Counted from the stretch's first letter, positions 33,173-41,734 are shown. The stretch is 64,000 nucleotides of DNA from Niallia nealsonii (GCF_002835805.1 NZ_PISE01000037.1:1-64000), one strand, 5' to 3'. The notes: generated from the letters alone by a model not told the origin. Numbers and translations are program-made.

Positions 33173-34039
33173 TTAATCCAAATATGGACCAATAATTTTC
33201 ATGCAGTAATCCCACAGAATTTTTTCGTGTTCTGCAGAATAATGTTTATCCTGCGGTTTTTCCTCTTTCATGTTGCCAAAGAATTTTTCAGTAACATTTT
33301 CTACTTCTTTGGATGTAGCTAAATAGACTGTTGTTGCAGCTCCTTTTTCGGGAGAAGCCATGAATGGCAGTGCCACCTTAAATATCATATTTTGGATAAA
33401 ACCTTTGTCGTTATCTTGTCCAAATCTAGTCGCAACAGCACCTGGGTGTAATGCGTTAGCCGTTATATTATTAAATCCCCTATCTTTCAGTTCAATTGCC
33501 AAATGTCTTGTAATCCATATTGTATATAATTTGGACAACGCATATGCTTTGCTTGGGGTGTAGTTTTTTTCTAACTGCAAATCGCTAAAATCTGGCTTAG
33601 TTGCAATTTTATGCGTTGCTGAAGATGTATTAATAATTCTTGCAGAAGGACTTTTTACCAACACATCCAATAATAACTCCGTTAAAAGCAATGGGGAAAA
33701 CACATTTAGTGTCATTGTCTTTTCAAGACCATCTTTAGTTATTTCTCTTTCCTTGCTGAAAATTGCACCAGCATTATTTATTAACACATCGAGTCTATCA
33801 TATTTTTTCTTGAAATCCTCAGTCATTCGCTTAATGTCTGTGAACGAAAATAAATCCGCAATTAAAGTATCCACCTTATCATTGCCTGTTTCTAATTTTA
33901 TTTCTTCGCACACTGTCTGAGCTTTATTTTTATTTCGTCCATGTATGATGACAGTATGTCCTTTCTTTGCCAAAGCCTTAGCTGCTACTTTTCCAATTCC
34001 ATCGGTAGCTCCTGTAATTAATAGGATTCTATTTTGCAT
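33173..34039 (-). CDS. short-chain dehydrogenase/reductase (retinol-dehydrogenase-like)
   Basis: 288 residues. Cofactor motif TGATDGIGKVAAKALAKKGH (residues 8-27), NNAG at LDVLINNAGAIF (about 89), catalytic Ser in ARIINTSSATHK (about 139) and YxxxK in SKAYALSKLYTIW (about 170). NADP(H) use is suggested by HGRNKNKA after the second strand. Downstream of the TetR gene with operator copies before both, so it is the likely regulated target. Substrate unknown. Confidence 0.92.
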   Translation of the reverse strand: MQNRILLITGATDGIGKVAAKALAKKGHTVIIHGRNKNKAQTVCEEIKLETGNDKVDTLIADLFSFTDIKRMTEDFKKKYDRLDVLINNAGAIFSKEREITKDGLEKTMTLNVFSPLLLTELLLDVLVKSPSARIINTSSATHKIATKPDFSDLQLEKNYTPSKAYALSKLYTIWITRHLAIELKDRGFNNITANALHPGAVATRFGQDNDKGFIQNMIFKVALPFMASPEKGAATTVYLATSKEVENVTEKFFGNMKEEKPQDKHYSAEHEKILWDYCMKIIGPYLD

Positions 34040-34086
34040 TCTAATTCCTCCTAGTTTTTTTGTTCTAGTGATTTTCCAAAAAAATA

Positions 34087-34100
34087 ATCGAACGTTCGTT
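34087..34100. promoter_or_regulatory. TetR operator before the SDR gene
   Basis: CGAACGTTCG (34089-34098) is a perfect 10-bp palindrome within AATCGAACGTTCGTTT. The motif AAACGAACGTTC recurs at 34728-34738 before the TetR gene. Confidence 0.75.
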
Positions 34101-34144
34101 TATTTAATTATCTTAAAGAAAAGCACCCAGATAATATCTAGTGC

Positions 34145-34714
34145 TTAATTCTTTATCGCATCCCAGCACATCTGGAAAACTAAATAGTAATCAATATCCT
34201 GCAACATTCCTTGTTGGCAGCTTTCCTTATACAGTTGACTAATTGGGTAAAAACAGAATCCAATAAGTAAAATTGGTGAGGTTCTTTTCAAAATGCCTTC
34301 CTGAATTCCCCTTTCAAATACTTCGATTGTTTCTTGACTCTGTACCTCGATTTCCTTATGCATAATCGGAGTAACCAGTGGGGAATTTGAAGATTGCTCG
34401 ATAAAAAAGAAATAATCTTTATGTTCTTGCATAAACTCTAATAGATTTTCACAAATCTTTCTGACGGACTGTTTTACCGTTTCATCCTTACTGATACCTC
34501 TATTACAAGCAGAATGCATCTGCATTTTTACATCCATATAGACTTTTCTAAACATATCCTCCTTATTTTCATAATAGGTGTAAAGGGTAGAGGTAGATAC
34601 TCCTGCTGCCTTTGCAATCTTAGACATGGAAACATTAACAAATCCAATTTCATTAATCATTCGGACCGTTGCTGAGAAAATTGCTTCTTTTTTATTTTCA
34701 TCTTTTATTCTCAT
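34145..34714 (-). CDS. TetR-family regulator
   Basis: 189 residues from the ATG at 34714; an upstream frame extends to 34750 but would cover the operator. HTH at about 25-50: GFVNVSMSKIAKAAGVSTST, LYTYYENKEDMFRKVYMDVK. C-terminal ligand domain contains FFFIEQSSNSPLV. It probably represses itself and the SDR gene 105 bp downstream through the CGAACGTTC sites. Confidence 0.9.
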   Translation of the reverse strand: MRIKDENKKEAIFSATVRMINEIGFVNVSMSKIAKAAGVSTSTLYTYYENKEDMFRKVYMDVKMQMHSACNRGISKDETVKQSVRKICENLLEFMQEHKDYFFFIEQSSNSPLVTPIMHKEIEVQSQETIEVFERGIQEGILKRTSPILLIGFCFYPISQLYKESCQQGMLQDIDYYLVFQMCWDAIKN

Positions 34715-34726
34715 GACGCTAATAAT

Positions 34727-34740
34727 AAACGAACGTTCTG
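34727..34740. promoter_or_regulatory. TetR operator before the tetR gene
   Basis: AAACGAACGTTCTG, sharing AACGAACGTTC with the site at 34087-34100 on the opposite strand orientation. It lies 13 bp from the ATG. Confidence 0.7.
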
Positions 34741-34850
34741 TTATTGTCAATTAGATTTAATTTTATTCCTATTTCTAAATACATATAAATAATTGAATGA
34801 TAACAGTATTGAATTGTTTACGCTCTGAGAGTTATATTTCAATACTTTTT

Positions 34851-34943
34851 TACACTAACCTGCTTATTGGCACAATAAAAAAAGCGATCCTCCATTAATG
34901 AAGCATCGCTACCTGTTACTTTAAGGACAATTCTTCACAAACT
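34851..34943. repeat. dispersed ~100-bp intergenic repeat, copy 5
   Basis: TACACTAACCTGCTTATTGG, CACAATAAAAAAAGCGATCC, then CTACCTGTTACTTTAAGGAC and TTCTTCACAAACTTC. It overlaps the 3' end of the relic at 34935. Confidence 0.65.
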
Positions 34944-35357
34944 TCTATATTTAATAAACAAATAAATAAGTTTGAATTCTATTGATGGGAAAATTGACTT
35001 TAAGAATAATCCAATATTGAATAAATCCATAATTGTCTTCTCACGAAAATCAAGAAATAGTCTACTGCCAAAACTGGAACGAGTTTGAATCCTTTTGACC
35101 TCATGTATCAATTTCGCAGTTCTCGCTTTAATGTATAAAGAAGGATCGCAAATGGTAGGAATACCACTATCTATCCCCGCATACCATTCACACTCTTTTC
35201 GTTATTGCATTTTCCATACAGTTTTATTGTAGTTTATGTCATCTGCTTTAAGCCCATTTCTCCATGTACTGATTTTCTTCATGTAAATGGTTTTCTCGCT
35301 ATCAAAAACTGGTTCATTCTAAACACTTTCATAAATATCGCTCTTTTTCTCGTCCAT
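34935..35357 (-). pseudogene. third gene of the GntR/DUF1648 operon, two nonsense codons
   Basis: ATG at 35357, 3 bp after the DUF1648 stop. 141 codons in one frame interrupted by TAG (codon 13) and TAA (codon 52): KSDIYESV / NEPVFDSEKTIYMKKISTWR…NKTVWKMQ / RKECEWYAGIDSGIPTICDP…RLFLDFREKTIMDLF. I do not recognise the family. Being open apart from two stops suggests recent loss. Confidence 0.55.
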
Positions 35358-35359
35358 TT

Positions 35360-36478
35360 TTAAAATAAATTCGGAATAAGAATAATTAAAATAATAGGAA
35401 CGATTAGGATTAAATACCCAATTGGATTGGCAAAATTCATGGTAAAACCAATACCAAAACGCTTTTCTACAAAGACAGAAGGGTCGTTACGGTTAAAATA
35501 GAATAAACCGCCTATCCAATACTTATCTTCATCAATACCTTCTACCTTATTTGAATGAGAGTCCTCAATGATTTCCTTTCCTTCGAAATCTGAATCTAAA
35601 CTACCAACCTTAACCGCTAACCAAACCGTGCCTACTAAGACAATAATTAACAAACATAAAGGCGCAAGCATCATAAGTAAATCACTAATTATATTTTCGT
35701 ATAGAAGATTTAGTTGTAGTATCGCAAACAGCAGAGTGATTAAAATATCAACAACAAATAGGAACCAACTAGTATATTTACGAAGACGTAATTGCCTTAA
35801 TTCTGACGATTTAACATTTCCAGCATTGATTTTAATACCGGAGCATTTTGTAAAAACATTTATTCCATAAAACATGAGTTGCATGAGGATTAAAATAATT
35901 GGCATACCCAATGCAACCATCCAGCTTTTATCACTAAACGCATCTGCTTGACCATTTGAACCCCAGTGTGTTGGAATTTGTCTAGGTAATTGATCGTACA
36001 AATTCACAGTTACAATAATTAAACCTAGCGAAATAATGACAGGAATGAGATATATAAAAGAGGCAAGCATTTCGTCTTTTGAACGAATTTTCAAATCAGC
36101 ATAATGGACCTGTTTCACTGCACCAAACCAATCTTTAGTTTGCTTTAGTTTTGTTATTTTATAGTGAAAATAAAAATAAAGGGACAGCCCAACTAGTAGG
36201 ATAACAAAAGGAAAAACTACACCTACAAGAGCTAGTCGATTCTCATTAACATTGTGTCCCTGAACCAGTAGGGCCAAACCAGCTAAACTAGCAAGTGTAA
36301 AAACTGAAGTTATTATTACATAAGACTTCTTATACTGGATAACTTGGGGATGTCTCACTTGATCATAAGGAATAGAGACCCCAAAAACAACAGAGCGTTT
36401 AGTAATAAACGGAATAAAAATTTGAAGCACACCCACAAAAAGGATGGTTAGAAAGAAAATAATAAATTCCATGTCCAT
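35360..36478 (-). CDS. DUF1648/DUF5808 membrane protein
   Basis: 372 residues, about eight membrane helices. The DUF1648 signature YDQLPRQIPTHWGSNGQADA lies near residue 168, and the C-terminal DUF5808 region reads DKYWIGGLFYFNRNDPSVFV then EKRFGIGFTMNFANPIGYLI. Such proteins form a Bacillus group related to SdpI-type immunity/signalling membrane proteins. Expressed with the GntR regulator whose stop lies 5 bp upstream of its ATG. Confidence 0.82.
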   Translation of the reverse strand: MDMEFIIFFLTILFVGVLQIFIPFITKRSVVFGVSIPYDQVRHPQVIQYKKSYVIITSVFTLASLAGLALLVQGHNVNENRLALVGVVFPFVILLVGLSLYFYFHYKITKLKQTKDWFGAVKQVHYADLKIRSKDEMLASFIYLIPVIISLGLIIVTVNLYDQLPRQIPTHWGSNGQADAFSDKSWMVALGMPIILILMQLMFYGINVFTKCSGIKINAGNVKSSELRQLRLRKYTSWFLFVVDILITLLFAILQLNLLYENIISDLLMMLAPLCLLIIVLVGTVWLAVKVGSLDSDFEGKEIIEDSHSNKVEGIDEDKYWIGGLFYFNRNDPSVFVEKRFGIGFTMNFANPIGYLILIVPIILIILIPNLF

Positions 36479-36482
36479 TTGA

Positions 36483-36863
36483 TTATACCTCCTTAATTTT
36501 TGAAATAATATTCGAAATCAATTGATGGAGATCTTCTTCACTTAATCCACATACTAGTCCCTCAGCAACAACTGGTCTCAGCTCCTCACCTAAATTTTCA
36601 TATTGTTTTTTCGAAGCCTGCTTTTCTGTATTCGCAATGATAACTGCTCCTTTTTTTGGAACAATTTCAATAACTCCCTTAGACTCAAGTTCATGATAAG
36701 TTTTATTCACAGTGTGCATATTGATTCCTAAATCGCTAGCCAATCCCCGCACTGAAGGCAAGGTATCGCCCTTCGCTAGTTCTCCACGGACAATAGCTTC
36801 CATTATTTGCGTCCGAAGTTGTAAATATAAAGGGACATTTGATTGAGAATCAAGAATAATCAC
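36483..36863 (-). CDS. GntR/YhcF-family regulator
   Basis: 126 residues starting at a GTG behind GGAGGTGC. Winged HTH at residues 10-75: PLYLQLRTQIMEAIVRGELA, TLPSVRGLASDLGINMHTVN, KTYHELESKGVIEIVPKKGA. The short C-terminal tail (SEEDLHQLISNIISKIKE) is the YhcF type, without a ligand domain. Paired with a membrane protein as usual for the family. Two 21-bp repeats and a third dyad upstream (36882-36951) are probable operators. Confidence 0.9.
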   Translation of the reverse strand: MIILDSQSNVPLYLQLRTQIMEAIVRGELAKGDTLPSVRGLASDLGINMHTVNKTYHELESKGVIEIVPKKGAVIIANTEKQASKKQYENLGEELRPVVAEGLVCGLSEEDLHQLISNIISKIKEV

Positions 36864-36881
36864 TCGAGCACCTCCAATCTT

Positions 36882-36951
36882 TGTTCTATATGAACTATAA
36901 CAGTTTCTGTTCTATATATACTATAACAAAACTGTTCTACTTTGTATAGAA
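36882..36951 (-). promoter_or_regulatory. GntR promoter with repeated operators
   Basis: TGTTCTATATGAACTATAAC (36882 onward) is repeated as TGTTCTATATATACTATAAC (36908 onward), 26 bp apart. A third dyad GTTCTA…TAGAAC spans 36933-36951. On the minus strand TATAGT elements within these sites could serve as -10 boxes, so repressor and polymerase would compete. Confidence 0.7.
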
Positions 36952-37093
36952 CAAAACACTCATATGCTCTTACTAATTTGTCTCGATCTTCGGAAGAAAA
37001 ACCGATACGAAACGTTTTGGCAATCTTTAGCGCTTCTTTTACTTCTCCTTTTTTAAATAGATTAATAGCAATATCGGTCTTTCTTTCCGTTTC
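36940..37093 (-). pseudogene. truncated phage-type gene (after DUF488)
   Basis: Coding similarity reads DIAINLFKKGEVKEALKIAK, TFRIGFSSEDRDKLVRAYEC, a small gene that follows DUF488 in many Bacillus phages and integrative elements. The expected start behind AGGAGGAGGAAGG is ACG instead of ATG. The 3' end has been replaced by the GntR promoter, so the frame running on to 36860 is accidental. Confidence 0.6.
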
Positions 37094-37103
37094 CTTCCTC
37101 CTC

Positions 37104-37580
37104 CTAATTCTCAAAATCGAATAAACTCGGTTCTTTTACTTCTTTATAGCTCTCTAATTGTATTCTTACGGAATCAGGCACTTTGCCATCTTCTTGTTTC
37201 ATTTCACGCTTTTTTTCCTTTGTTTTCAGCAGTACATTCAGCAAAAGGGAAACATTCTTCACGCTTTCCTCCCCATTCGGTCACTTCCATTCCTAATTCT
37301 TTTTCCAGCCATTCCGCAACAGCGCGTCTATGGCACCAATCATTAAATTTTTCATAGCATAATAGCACCGCATTATTTGGTAAAGACTCATAGATTTCTT
37401 TCGCATTTAATTTTGATAGTTTTTCAAAAAATGCTTTATCATAATCCTCTCTATCCATTTGCAGCATGGTCCGCGTTGTAGCTAATTGTAGCTCATATTC
37501 TCCACGGAAATACCAATCGGCACCATTTCCTCCGGAAGTTTTTTTCCATTTGCATAATAAGATGTATAGATTGTTTTCAT
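37104..37580 (-). pseudogene. DUF488-family protein, two frameshifts
   Basis: Starts at ATG 37580 (KTIYTSYYANGKKLPEEMVP), shifts near 37508 to WYFRGEYELQLATTRTM…, then the DUF488 hallmark NNAVLLCYEKFNDWCHRRAV and AEWLEKELGMEVTEWG. A shift in the A-run near 37206 leads to REMKQEDGKVPDSVRIQLES and YKEVKEPSLFDFEN at 37104. DUF488 proteins are common in phages; function unknown. TTAANN array 11 lies 13 bp upstream of its ATG. Confidence 0.75.
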
Positions 37581-37592
37581 TGTCTTCTCATT

Positions 37593-37632
37593 TATTAACG
37601 TTAATTTTAATATTAATTTATATGTTAATACA
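37593..37632. repeat. TTAANN hexamer array 11
   Basis: TTAA at 37595, 37601, 37607 and 37613, then 37625 in the same register. On the minus strand it lies between a good -10 box (TATAAT, 37636-37641, preceded by TAGGTAGG) and the DUF488 start, so it would be transcribed as leader RNA. Confidence 0.85.
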
Positions 37633-37849
37633 AATATTATACCTACCTAATTATAGGGGGTATCGCCTTTTTCTCCTGTTAATTCCACCCTGCACTTATA
37701 CTCTTTCTAATGTTGCAATATACATATTTTTTGCCGTACTCCATTCTCTACCGACCCAATTCTACCCTTCTTCAAGTAATTTTTTACCGTTGGATTCTTT
37801 TGGATCATTGCTCTTTCTATTTGTTCCTCTACAATTTCCACTCCTTCCT

Positions 37850-38128
37850 CTATCCTTTTGAATAGATTTGAAGATTACCATTTATTTGACGATGTACATG
37901 CCCTAAATCTACTACGATATAACGGATAGTATCTTTTCCTTGGGCATTTAATGTTCTTTTTATTTCGATTATAGCTCCTTCGATGAAAACAGGTGTTTTT
38001 GTTGGAGCATCGGAATAGAATACTCCAACTTTTTCTTCCTTCTGAAAGTCATGAAAGGAAAATCCTATTTTAAATCCTTTTACTTTCTGGCTTTTTACAA
38101 ATTGATGATAATCTTTAAAGTCATTCAT
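37850..38128 (-). CDS. hypothetical protein downstream of RadC relic
   Basis: 92 residues, ribosome site AAAGGGGG. NDFKDYHQFVKSQKVKGFKI, GFSFHDFQKEEKVGVFYSDA, then IKRTLNAQGKDTIRYIVVDL. Soluble alpha/beta protein; family not recognised. Follows RadC by 21 bp as in phage or plasmid accessory operons. Confidence 0.5.
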   Translation of the reverse strand: MNDFKDYHQFVKSQKVKGFKIGFSFHDFQKEEKVGVFYSDAPTKTPVFIEGAIIEIKRTLNAQGKDTIRYIVVDLGHVHRQINGNLQIYSKG

Positions 38129-38149
38129 GCTGCTGACCCCCTTTCCGCA

Positions 38150-38352
38150 TTATTTTATATAGCCTTCTTCTCTTAAACGGACATAATCTCCATCATCCCC
38201 AACGATGATATGGTCTTGTAGTGGAACTCCTATTATTTGACCAGCGTGTACTAAACGATTGGTAACCTCTTTATCTTTTCTGCTCGGTTTTGGATTCCCC
38301 GATGGATGGAAAAGGACATGTTTGATTAAGAGAGGTTCGGTAATACCTAAAT
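38150..38352 (-). pseudogene. RadC/JAB-domain protein, C-terminal relic
   Basis: No start. Reads ITEPLLIKHVLFHPSGNPKP, SRKDKEVTNRLVHAGQIIGV, PLQDHIIVGDDGDYVRLREE. The JAMM metal motif (HxH…SxxD) is reduced to H-P-S-G-N, one histidine short of the usual HNHPSGN. Mobile-element RadC proteins are common next to phage relics. Confidence 0.7.
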
Positions 38353-38409
38353 GTTACTTTGAATTAAAATTTGATCAAAAAACCTTACAAACCCATATTT
38401 ACGGTAAAT

Positions 38410-38515
38410 AAAAAGAATCCATTTAGAAAAAAGATTGATCAAAATGGATTCTTTTTATTGATGATTAAATCAATGTTCATGTGAAATTTCTAATCAAACT
38501 TTATTTAAAAGCTGC
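38410..38515. repeat. related intergenic repeat A with terminator hairpin
   Basis: A perfect 15-bp stem AAAAAGAATCCATTT (38410-38424) / AAATGGATTCTTTTT (38442-38456) is followed by ATTGATGATTAAATCAATG, CATGTGAAATTTCTAATCAA and ACTTTATTTAAAAGCT. The same blocks recur at 40436-40536. The hairpin loop is in the opposite orientation in the two copies. Confidence 0.8.
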
Positions 38516-38570
38516 AGAATCTATATTTCTTTTGACTATTCCCTAAACTAAAATTTAATGACTAATAGAA

Positions 38571-39074
38571 CTATAATAGTTTCTCAAAGGCTATTCTCTC
38601 ACTAGAGCTATCTATGTATATGATTCCACAATACTCAAATCCATTTTTCTTAAGTGTCTTTTGCATAGGAATATTTTCTTTATGTGTATCAACCTTAATA
38701 CTATGCACGTCATTATCTATACATAGTTTTTCTATATATTTAATAATTTTAGTCGATAAACCTAATCTCTTATGAGTATTGCTTACAGCTACTCTATGGA
38801 TAGTTGCATATTTATTATTACTTAGCCATTGACCTTCGTATATAGACTCATATGATAGATCTTCTTTAAAAGTTACCATTGATGTTGCAACAACTTCATC
38901 ATCTTTTACTAGTACATAGCTTTCTGCATTTTTTATATCTTCAATGATCGTATCTTCATTTGGATAACCATTTTGCCATTGATCTATTCCTTGATCTTTA
39001 AAAAATTTTTGAGCTTGACTTACAATTTTCATTATACTTTTTACATCACTTGTTTTTGATTTTCTAAATTTCAT
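38571..39074 (-). CDS. GNAT-family N-acetyltransferase
   Basis: 167 residues. N-terminal IMKIVSQAQKFFKDQGIDQW is typical of a Bacillus/Clostridium GNAT group. Motif A is HRVAVSNTHKRLGLSTKIIK (about 108-127), with the acetyl-CoA loop at Lys-Arg-Leu-Gly. Its start overlaps the upstream YczE-family gene by 11 bp (coupled translation). Last gene of a MarR-controlled operon. Confidence 0.85.
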   Translation of the reverse strand: MKFRKSKTSDVKSIMKIVSQAQKFFKDQGIDQWQNGYPNEDTIIEDIKNAESYVLVKDDEVVATSMVTFKEDLSYESIYEGQWLSNNKYATIHRVAVSNTHKRLGLSTKIIKYIEKLCIDNDVHSIKVDTHKENIPMQKTLKKNGFEYCGIIYIDSSSERIAFEKLL

Positions 39075-39738
39075 TGGTAGCCCCCCTATTGCTTATACAT
39101 GCTTTAATGAATATAAAACCTTCCTTAACATCTTTATGTTTTAAACCTTTAATATCAAAATTAAAAAGTTTATATACTATTTGGACACAGTAAGCTATTC
39201 CAAATACAGTTAGTAGTGTACCTATTCCAACAGTACCACCTAATATATATCCAGTTATTAAAGCGATACTCTCTATAAAAAATCTTATTCTACCTACAGG
39301 TTTTGATGTAAGTTTTACTAAAACCACCATTAATCCATCTCTTGGACCACATCCCATTTCGCACCCAATATATAAATAACTACCTATAGCATTCGCAAAC
39401 ATACTACCTATCATAAGCAATACCCCAGAAAACAAATTGTTGCTAGTAGGAATAATATTTATATGCATTATTAAATCTATAAAACATCCAATTATAAGCA
39501 TGTTTGCTAAAGTTCCAAATCCAATTTTTATGCCTAACATGCTAACTATAATTACAATTATTAATCCAACAATAATACTTGCTTGACCGATAGTAATACC
39601 AAATAAATTAGATAAACCTTGATGAAAGACATCCCATGGACTTGAACCTAAATTTGACTTTATTGCCATTACAGTAGAAAATGCACAAAAAGTGAAACCT
39701 GTTAACATTCTTAGAGAAAGGATTAATAATTTATTCAT
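39064..39738 (-). CDS. YczE/YyaS/YitT-family membrane protein
   Basis: 224 residues, five to six membrane helices. Family marks: FCAFSTVMAIKSNLGSSPWD then VFHQGLSNLFGITIGQAS near the N-terminus and IGCEMGCGPRDGLMVVLVKL in the middle. Transport or export function is presumed but unproven. Co-transcribed with a MarR regulator upstream (11-bp gap) and a GNAT downstream. Confidence 0.85.
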   Translation of the reverse strand: MNKLLILSLRMLTGFTFCAFSTVMAIKSNLGSSPWDVFHQGLSNLFGITIGQASIIVGLIIVIIVSMLGIKIGFGTLANMLIIGCFIDLIMHINIIPTSNNLFSGVLLMIGSMFANAIGSYLYIGCEMGCGPRDGLMVVLVKLTSKPVGRIRFFIESIALITGYILGGTVGIGTLLTVFGIAYCVQIVYKLFNFDIKGLKHKDVKEGFIFIKACISNRGATNEI

Positions 39739-39749
39739 AAATTTCTCCT

Positions 39750-40202
39750 CTATAAAGTTAAGTCTTTATCTAACCAATACTTTTCTATATTTTTACTCAT
39801 TCTCTCAATCAAATTAGTTGCCATTTCTGCTTCTTCATCACTAAATCCATCAAAGCTTATTTCTAAATGCTTTTTTTCCTCATTGATTATTATTTTATAA
39901 ATTTCTACTCCTTTATCAGTGGCTATTAGTTCAAATTCTCTTTTGTCCTTTTTATTTTGTTCTTTACTGATATATCCAAGGTTAATTAGTTTTTGTACTG
40001 CCTTAGTAGTTGTTGCTTTATCAACCTTTACCATTTCAGTTAAATTAGCCAAATTGGTCTTGGGATTTTCACATATTCGAGTTAAAAACATATATTGCCC
40101 TTTTTGTAGCCCTATTTGTTTAAATTTTAAATCAGATTTAGAATTTATCGCTCTGGCTAAAGTTCCTACATATCTTAATGCTTTAGAATCTAATTTTTTC
40201 AT
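39750..40202 (-). CDS. MarR-family regulator
   Basis: 150 residues from the ATG at 40202, chosen because AGGAGATTGATT precedes it. Winged HTH: QYMFLTRICENPKTNLANLT, EMVKVDKATTTKAVQKLINL, GYISKEQNKKDKREFELIAT. First gene of the operon with YczE-like and GNAT proteins. The paired dyads at 40222-40277 overlap its promoter and indicate autoregulation. Confidence 0.92.
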   Translation of the reverse strand: MKKLDSKALRYVGTLARAINSKSDLKFKQIGLQKGQYMFLTRICENPKTNLANLTEMVKVDKATTTKAVQKLINLGYISKEQNKKDKREFELIATDKGVEIYKIIINEEKKHLEISFDGFSDEEAEMATNLIERMSKNIEKYWLDKDLTL

Positions 40203-40221
40203 AATCAATCTCCTATGTAAT

Positions 40222-40277
40222 AAAGGTTGAACTTTCAACTAATATTCTACAAAATAAAAGTTGAAAGTTCAACCTTT
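40222..40277. promoter_or_regulatory. double MarR operator
   Basis: A 19-bp perfect inverted repeat (40222-40240 and 40259-40277). Each arm holds a 14-bp dyad of its own: GTTGAACTTTCAAC and GTTGAAAGTTCAAC. It lies 20 bp upstream of the MarR start. Confidence 0.88.
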
Positions 40278-40435
40278 TGTGAAGAGAGTATTAAAATTAT
40301 TTGGTGAACTCTAAGTCGTGATGTTTTATAAAAAGTTACAAAGCCTTTCTCTAGGTTATTATTTGATGATTTTTTCACTAAAGGTAATCAAAATGATCGA
40401 ACTCTTTTATAAAAATGTAGATGTATTCACATGAA

Positions 40436-40536
40436 AAAAATCCATTTTGATCAAACTTTTTTTCAAAGTGGATTTTTTATTAATGATTAAATCAATGCCC
40501 ATGTGAAGTTTTTAATAAAACTTTATTTTAAAGCTA
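40436..40536. repeat. related intergenic repeat B with inverted hairpin loop
   Basis: AAATCCATTTTGA…TCAAAGTGGATTT stem, then ATTAATGATTAAATCAATG, CATGTGAAGTTTTTAATAAA and CTTTATTTTAAAGCT. The flank matches repeat A (38410-38515) in direct orientation, but the stem-loop interior is its reverse complement. Confidence 0.8.
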
Positions 40537-40599
40537 CAATTAAATCTACACTAAAAAATGCCTGTGTCAGTTATTTAGACGGCTTTACTTCTACTTTTC

Positions 40600-41067
40600 T
40601 CATTCAGAACCCTCTTTTTTGATTTGTTTATTTAAATATTCTCTTTCAGATTGTATTTGTTCTTCAATAAGATAATCCTCTAACTTCCCATATCTTGATG
40701 ATTGTGTTAATGATAAACCGAATCCTTCTACAAGTAGTTGAGGTCCGAAGTGACTTGCTATTGTATTAAAGCAAGTTATCCTTAAAGCCTTTGGAGTAAA
40801 GCCGGCTAATTCTTTGACCTTCCTTGCAATAAAACGATTGTTAACTGGTCGATCCCTATATACCTCTGATAAAAATGATAGAATGCCGAAAACTTCTTGG
40901 GCCTCTCTATCTGCTTTTGTTAGTTCGATGATTGTGTCAAATGCATCGCTCGGACAAGTGATTGCATCCGGTATATGATAATAGCCAGCAAACTCTTTTT
41001 CTCTTACTAATTTTTCAAATTTCACATAGAGTTGTGTAGGATATTTTTCTTTGTTAGTTTTTTGCAT
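40600..41067 (-). CDS. hypothetical protein
   Basis: 155 residues from the ATG at 41067 behind GGAGGGTG. Basic N-terminus (MQKTNKEKYPTQLYVKFEKL), helical body with ADREAQEVFGILSFLSEVYR and ELAGFTPKALRITCFNTIAS, acidic and lysine-rich end. Soluble. The pattern resembles plasmid- or phage-borne Bacillus proteins but I cannot name the family. A 9-bp hairpin (GTCATGAAG/CTTCATGAC, 41100-41124) lies in its leader and array 12 lies about 115 bp upstream. Confidence 0.55.
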   Translation of the reverse strand: MQKTNKEKYPTQLYVKFEKLVREKEFAGYYHIPDAITCPSDAFDTIIELTKADREAQEVFGILSFLSEVYRDRPVNNRFIARKVKELAGFTPKALRITCFNTIASHFGPQLLVEGFGLSLTQSSRYGKLEDYLIEEQIQSEREYLNKQIKKEGSE

Positions 41068-41182
41068 AGTAAATACACCCTCCAAAGTGTTTTGTTTCCG
41101 TCATGAAGTAGTCAGCTTCATGACTATACCTACCTATAGCAATAGTTATAACATTATTTTTATTGGTAATAACAACCCTAAA

Positions 41183-41201
41183 GTTAATATTAAAATTAAT
41201 A
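41183..41201. repeat. TTAANN hexamer array 12 (short)
   Basis: Three TTAA cores at 41184, 41190 and 41196. The neighbouring 41123-41175 (TATACCTACCTA, TTATAACATTATTTTTAT) resembles 46536-46588 next to array 13. Confidence 0.7.
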
Positions 41202-41437
41202 TTTTCTCGTAAAAACCAACGTATTCATACATAAAATAATGAAAAAACTTAGTTTTTCAGGGAGTAATTGGTTAAGATTATCTATTGTGATATTCTCTTT
41301 CCGAATTTGCTTTTACAGCATCCAAAATTTGTTGTAAGCTTTTATTTTCTTAACTAGCAATGAGCATCCTACCAATGCCAATTGTTCTTCTATTAACTTG
41401 AATTAGTTGCTCCTAATATTTTTAAAAATTAGTCCCC

Positions 41438-41542
41438 TTAATTTTTAAAAAACTTCCTATATCTTCTCTCTGCAAAGAATAAGATAAACTTCGCAACTAA
41501 AGAAGCTGTGTATACAAGTCCATATAAAACTTTATTTTTCAT
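41438..41542 (-). CDS. 34-residue membrane peptide
   Basis: ATG at 41542 with AAAGGAG 9 bp upstream. MKNKVLYGLVYTASLVAKFI then LFFAERRYRKFFKN: one membrane helix followed by a strongly basic tail. It ends in an AT-rich hairpin (41419-41453). Unrecognised. A stop-interrupted trace (SLQQILDAVKANSEREYHNR) lies downstream at 41380-41280. Confidence 0.5.
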   Translation of the reverse strand: MKNKVLYGLVYTASLVAKFILFFAERRYRKFFKN

Positions 41543-41734
41543 TACAATTTAACTCCTTTATAAATTCATTATAGTAAAGAAACAAACAAAAGGAATCGTA
41601 CAATAAGGTAAGTTTAAAATGTACTAAAGGGCAGATTTATCTTCTACCGAATTTTTTGTTCAGAGTCAATATCTTTTATTAGTATCGAGCCAACGCTAAG
41701 AATGATTAGGAATACTTTTTCTTAAAATACAAAA

